Below are positions 61,001 to 64,000 of a stretch of DNA of 64,000 nt, one piece after another. The position numbers were made by a program, and so were the translations under genes. Position 1 is the stretch's first letter, and every line of letters begins with the position of its first letter. Under the pieces are notes generated by a model. That model worked only from the letters and a program-made list of their open reading frames with translations, was not told the DNA's origin and searched no databases. The DNA comes from Amphiura filiformis. Lineage: Eukaryota; Echinodermata; Ophiuroidea; Amphilepidida; Amphiuridae. Location of the stretch: contig NC_092628.1 in the NCBI RefSeq assembly GCF_039555335.1, positions 82,300,315 through 82,364,314 on the forward strand. The letters are read 5' to 3'.

Positions 61001-62167
61001 GGAAAGGTCATGGTGAATTTGCCGTGGACATAACTGCACTATGCCATGACGACACGCAACATGAACGCGCATCATTAGTTTTCTACCAACGCTAGATATT
61101 ATTATCGGACAATCAAACGAGAAGTCCTTTATTACAGTTATAATTATGGTAATTGCCAGGCAATCTAACAGAATTTTGGAACTGAGAATCAGGGTACACG
61201 TAGGGGGCTGATGGAAATTCAAAGACAAGGCTGCCTTTCGTATGAAACGTAAACTTACCCGCGTCATAGCTCTCGTTTTAGGAACACCGCTCATGAAGGC
61301 GATACCAAACGTGTGGAGGCATCGTAACAGACGCGTCACGCCTTCCTCAGACTCCATGTATTCCTCAAATGCAACGTCGGGTGGCAGAGAAGCTTCTAGA
61401 GTCTGTCGATCCCAGAATATTCGTGTCTTGTCTTCTTGCCGTTGGTTACTTCGTGTGTAAGATCTACCTAGCCAGTCTATCTGGTAGGATGTGGTGTGTC
61501 CATCAGGCCCTTAAAAGAAGGATCGAAATACTTGGCAAATCGGGGAAGCACATATTTCGGAAACTGACTATGTTTTTGACTGCATAAAAGATGCCAATTG
61601 GCATTACGTGAACTAGGTACAATTATAGCTGCCACCTTTCCTCTAACAAGTTGAAGTTTTCCTTCTTTTCACTACTGGCCCACATGACTAGCATAATATT
61701 ACCTTAAAAAACCATAATATGTATAGCGTACCGTGGTCCTAATTCTAAAAACTACAAAGTGGGATTCTAATATACGCCTATACTGCGGCTGCCATGAAAC
61801 CATTACATATAGTGTAGGGTGCAAAGTGTCAACAGTGGTTCTACTGTCATAAATGTGATACACACTACGGACGAAACGCTATCACTCATGTAGTTTACTG
61901 AAAAAAAGTGTAGTCAACATGTACGATATTACGGGGATAGTCTTAACATTTTTAAAACATATGTGGTGTACCGCAAGGTGCAATCCCGTGGTCCCGACGT
62001 CTTATAAACAAACATAACTTTCTATCATAGACAGACATTACTTACAAGTGATAAGCAGATTTTTCTTGCCATCGCTAATGGACACCTCGTGAGGAGATAT
62101 GTTTGGGTCAATATCAATTGGATCGATCAAACGCTGCATATTCTTGCTATTCAAACAAGCATCACAT
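51785..62167 (-). CDS. Gamma-butyrobetaine/trimethyllysine dioxygenase family protein (partial, five exons)
   Basis: Predicted Fe(II)/2-oxoglutarate oxygenase related to BBOX1 and TMLHE, which hydroxylate gamma-butyrobetaine or trimethyllysine in carnitine synthesis. Exons (minus strand): 62167-62046, 61509-61259, 59396-59242, 53871-53647, 52063-51785; junction codons complete correctly (T|GG, 0, GG|T, AG|A). Seen in order: N-terminal zinc-domain pieces CDAC and WPDGH (matching the Cys and His ligands of BBOX1), DWL, LHTFGIAFMSGVP, iron ligands FHMDYP, PPG, KQ...GGESIFSDALRAA, RWYAAW, FFDNWRLAHGR with the distal iron His. About 344 codons are present; human BBOX1 has 387, so an N-terminal exon is missing, possibly beyond base 64000. 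BBOX-like versus TMLHE-like cannot be decided from sequence alone; the HGR-to-Arg spacing resembles TMLHE. The last exon is frameshifted near 51878. Confidence 0.87.
52064..53646 (-). other. Intron of the dioxygenase gene
   Basis: No exon seen. Contains a GATAA-type pentamer run at about 52746-52772, the hairpin at 52849-52884, and a CAT run at 53583-53600. Confidence 0.6.
52849..52884. repeat. Perfect short hairpin
   Basis: CATGGAAATAGTAGAT faces ATCTACTATTTCCATG with a three-base loop. Confidence 0.85.
53647..53871 (-). CDS. Dioxygenase exon: GGES to RDP
   Basis: 225 bp, acceptor TTTATTTCAG, donor AG|GTTTGT. Encodes YNMMHYLKQSQEGGESIFSD, then ALRAARILRESHPGHYEALA and VAFQKIEKG. It aligns with BBOX1 'LLHC.KQ..GG.S...DGF..A..L....P..F..L'. 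The 53872-59241 intron is 5.4 kb. Confidence 0.88.
54255..54990 (+). pseudogene. Non-LTR retrotransposon fragment: PHD-like finger and endonuclease start
   Basis: In several frames: CDDACVSCSKKF and KKCTKLKPKELQRIKRNE then CNNCAQ, a Cys-rich PHD-type finger as found ahead of the endonuclease in some CR1-like elements; then FVNVNIRSLKKNFDKL (NxNIRSL endonuclease start), a broken SET motif, and GYNFECVNRVGRQKGGVGMY then ISDNLKG. Stops and shifts (for example at about 54735) show it is dead. It is in an intron of the dioxygenase gene, on the opposite strand. Confidence 0.75.
54991..56744 (-). other. Intron sequence of the dioxygenase gene
   Basis: No exon or repeat family is recognised with confidence. 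Open frames in this stretch have no family-like motifs. Confidence 0.45.
56745..56995. mobile_element. 251 bp near-perfect palindrome (MITE-like)
   Basis: ATTGTACGTACAATATTGTA at the left end is the complement of the right end, and AGTAATGTTTAAGTTCTAAC faces GTTAGAACTTAAACATTACT. Arms of about 107 bp are almost identical, separated by about 35 bases. High arm identity implies recent insertion or strong purging by conversion. Confidence 0.9.
57209..57301 (+). pseudogene. Possible exon of a type II membrane protein, copy 2
   Basis: ATG-started frame of 30 codons: MIKKMILLGVILLVSVWQ then IINAYVFWSKWQ and stop. It is related to 26858-27076 at both protein and DNA level (GTGTTTTGGTCAAAATGGCAA in both). 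No further exon is recognised. Function unknown. Confidence 0.35.
57302..59241 (-). other. Intron of the dioxygenase gene
   Basis: No exon recognised. T-rich run (TTTTTTTG)n at about 58195-58222; AATTTGCATAAT words repeat at 58808-58985. Confidence 0.5.
59242..59396 (-). CDS. Dioxygenase exon: iron-binding HxD
   Basis: 155 bp, acceptor TTTATTTGCAG. Encodes VIGERVHSPLKSSIFGEID, then GYLPFHMDYPSHYDPPG; His and Asp of HMD are the first two facial-triad iron ligands. A GTGAGT inside (after ATCTTTG) could be misread as a donor, but only the 59242 end restores frame with the next exon. Confidence 0.87.
59397..61258 (-). other. Intron of the dioxygenase gene
   Basis: Frame and family alignment leave no room for a further exon here (AMTR is followed directly by VIGERV). 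A region at about 59730-59880 has a run of coding-like composition on the plus strand that I could not identify. Confidence 0.5.
61259..61509 (-). CDS. Dioxygenase exon: WPDGH to GVP
   Basis: 251 bp. The junction Trp (T|GG) makes WPDGHTTSYQIDWLGR, equivalent to WPDEH..F..DWL of BBOX1, His being the fourth zinc ligand. It continues IFWDRQTLEASLPP, FEEYMESEEGVTRLL, FGIAFMSGVPKTRAMTR, the start of the catalytic domain. Donor GTAAG at 61258. Confidence 0.87.
62046..62167 (-). CDS. Dioxygenase exon: zinc-binding N-terminal domain
   Basis: 122 bp after a TTTTACACCTTAG acceptor. Encodes CDACLNSKNMQRLIDP, then ISPHEVSISDGKKNLLIT. C-x-x-C corresponds to the last two zinc cysteines of the BBOX1 N-terminal domain. 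It begins with the third base of a codon, so an upstream exon must exist; none is recognised between 62168 and 64000. Confidence 0.8.
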
Positions 62168-62535
62168 CTAAGGTGTAAAAATTAATTTAAAGTAAATATT
62201 AAAGTTTAAAAAGGAACTGTTGGAAACTGCTTATCCACACACACAAAGTAGGGACGGCTTTTTCGTTTTCAGCCAATTTTACAAGTTGACCTCAAATGAC
62301 CTTTGACCTCAGTATGTGACCTTGAACACCATCATTACATGAAAGCTCATGATGCAACTTTGGCTCAAGTTTGATATAAAATTGGATGGTTTGAACCCAA
62401 TACACAAATTTATTGATCGAGCTATGAGTTTTAACGAGTCCAATATTTTTAAACTCATAGCGAGACCAATAAATTTTGTGTTGGGTGAAAAAAACATCCA
62501 ATTTTATCATTATCATGTTTTCAGAATCTTTTCTT

Positions 62536-62660
62536 GGTCAAAAACATGACTTTTGGACAAAAATGTGATTTTTTGGTCAAAAATGTGATTTTTGGTCAAA
62601 AATGCGATTTTTGGTCAAAATATGATTTTTGGTCAAAAATGAGTTTTGGTCAAAAAATTG
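62536..62660. repeat. Short tandem repeat, unit TTTTTGGTCAAAAATGTGA
   Basis: About six degenerate copies with an 18-20 base period. Confidence 0.85.
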
Positions 62661-64000
62661 TAGAAAACAAAATTTTTGGGGAAAAGGTGAGCCTATCCAA
62701 CACAGTCCAAGTTTTGAGTCCAAGTGTTGATTATATTGGACTCTTCAACTCTGTACAATGTATAGGAAGGAAGATTCTGAGAACATAATAATGGTTGCAA
62801 TAGGATTTGAACTGTTCATATGACACCAAAAAACTTTACATAATTGTTGACGGACACGAACACACGGACACACCCACACCCCTACCGACACGCAGCCGGA
62901 AGGACACACGACTCGTACTGTCATAAGGTATTTTCCTTCGGATGACCTAAAAACTGCGTACACTTCAAATTTGGTTTAGTGACCTGAGCTTTCGACCTTA
63001 GCCATGTTAGCGTGAAAGAGAAGACAGCATATACAAACACACAGGTGATCTATTTCCCTTTTTTGTGTACGACTAATACCACACCACTCCACGCCATACA
63101 TAAATTCTCCCAGTCACATTTCCCCAATATGAAATTTAAAAAAAGTAAAATTAAATTTGGCGGAGGCGGGGTTCGAAGCGGTGTACCTAAATCGTCATTT
63201 TACCGAGAAAATGAACATTGAAATAATGGCCGTTGAAGTTTAAAGTGGTCACATTTTGCACTTTCATCGAATCTCGCAGGAGAATGCGGCAGTTTTTATT
63301 TTTCTACCTTACATTACATAAACATCGGGTAAATCCACGGCCCCTTCAGAAGTTTGAGCAAAATCCATTCATAACTTGATATTTAAATCGGGGGAAAGAA
63401 CTTGAAAAAACCCACATTTTATCAGCTAAAACGGAGCCATTTGACCACTAGGCTTTTGTGCTTCCGTGGTGTTTCCATAAGATGCGCCGCGCATGCAGAT
63501 AAGCGTCGCGTATGCGTAGCGTATTTGTGCGTTAACAAATTGCGCGATACGCAACGCGATGCGTTGTTGTGCGCGTGTACCCTGCTGGTACAACAAAGAT
63601 TTTCTTTCCTTTTCAATTTCAAACACGAGTGGAATAGTGAAATAAAATCCTTAAAATATTGCAGTTGGAGTTTACAAATCTGGATTTTCATTCCTTGTAT
63701 TTATAAAAAACATAACAAAGTACAAACATATCAAAAACACTCAATTTTGCGAAAGAAGCAATGTCTAGAGTACACAGCTGCCTTAATAGCGCTCAATTGT
63801 TGTTAACTGCGTGTTCTATATACAAAACAATAAACATGATAAATGGGCGTCTATATGGACAATACATTATATCGATTTTGACACGTGCTCGTGTCTCAGT
63901 ACATTTCCATGGTCAGTAAGATACATACGTTCGATGTTTTGATCAAGTATGTAAATAATCGACATTAGACCCCAAATGTTTTTCAGGAAATAAAAGATTA
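62661..64000. other. Unannotated right end of window
   Basis: No coding exon of the dioxygenase is recognised. CpG-rich dyad-like sequence (GCGTATGCGTAGCGTATTTG and inverted relatives) at about 63505-63565, a B-box-like GGGGTTCGAAGCGG at about 63169, and GTACACAGCTGCCTTAA at about 63771, which resembles a MITE terminus also seen at 20295 and 43350. Confidence 0.45.

Overview
The window is animal (metazoan) nuclear DNA, AT-rich, with long introns and dense mobile-element debris. Split genes with GT-AG introns, Cys-loop receptor exons of the classical 45 bp and 110 bp sizes, tRNA-derived SINE heads, non-LTR retrotransposon remnants and many TIR-bounded MITE-like elements point to an invertebrate. 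An echinoderm, hemichordate or other marine invertebrate is my inference; nothing here fixes the species.

Left part (about 1-42.4 kb): three tandem, same-strand (+) paralogues of a nicotinic/5-HT3-type Cys-loop ligand-gated ion channel. Gene A is 80-7230 (433 aa), gene B 12333-21568 (424 aa) and gene C 27653-42097 (433 aa). Each has six exons with identical intron positions and phases: signal peptide; N-terminal helix and first beta strands; a 45 bp exon; a 110 bp loop-A exon; a 533 bp exon with Cys-loop, M1 and M2; and a last exon with M3, the cytoplasmic loop and M4. All three reading frames join cleanly across predicted splice sites. The copies lack the vicinal-cysteine pair of alpha subunits and the loop-D tryptophan, so their ligand is unknown. 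The Glu at -1' of M2 predicts a cation channel. Duplicated gene-B debris (an exon-5 fragment plus direct and inverted intron copies) lies in the B-C spacer at about 22.3-26.9 kb.

Middle part (about 42.5-51.1 kb): no host gene is recognised. It holds a 167 bp tandem repeat, a TTAA-flanked MITE, the 3' half of a broken non-LTR retrotransposon reverse transcriptase (minus strand, 45.06-46.57 kb) and a 3.6 kb inverted-repeat element (47.48-51.08 kb).

Right part (about 51.8-62.2 kb and beyond): a minus-strand gene of the gamma-butyrobetaine / trimethyllysine dioxygenase family (carnitine biosynthesis type Fe(II)/2-oxoglutarate oxygenase). Five exons are recovered: 62167-62046, 61509-61259, 59396-59242, 53871-53647 and 52063-51785. 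Splice phases are compatible throughout. The last exon carries an apparent frameshift at about 51878, just before the predicted 2-oxoglutarate-binding arginine. The first exon is not found and may lie past the window end. A PHD-finger/endonuclease retrotransposon fragment (54.25-54.99 kb) and a 251 bp near-palindrome (56.75-57.0 kb) sit in its introns.

The receptors and the dioxygenase have no evident functional link. Coordinates of exons were read from splice signals and frame continuity; repeat boundaries are approximate.
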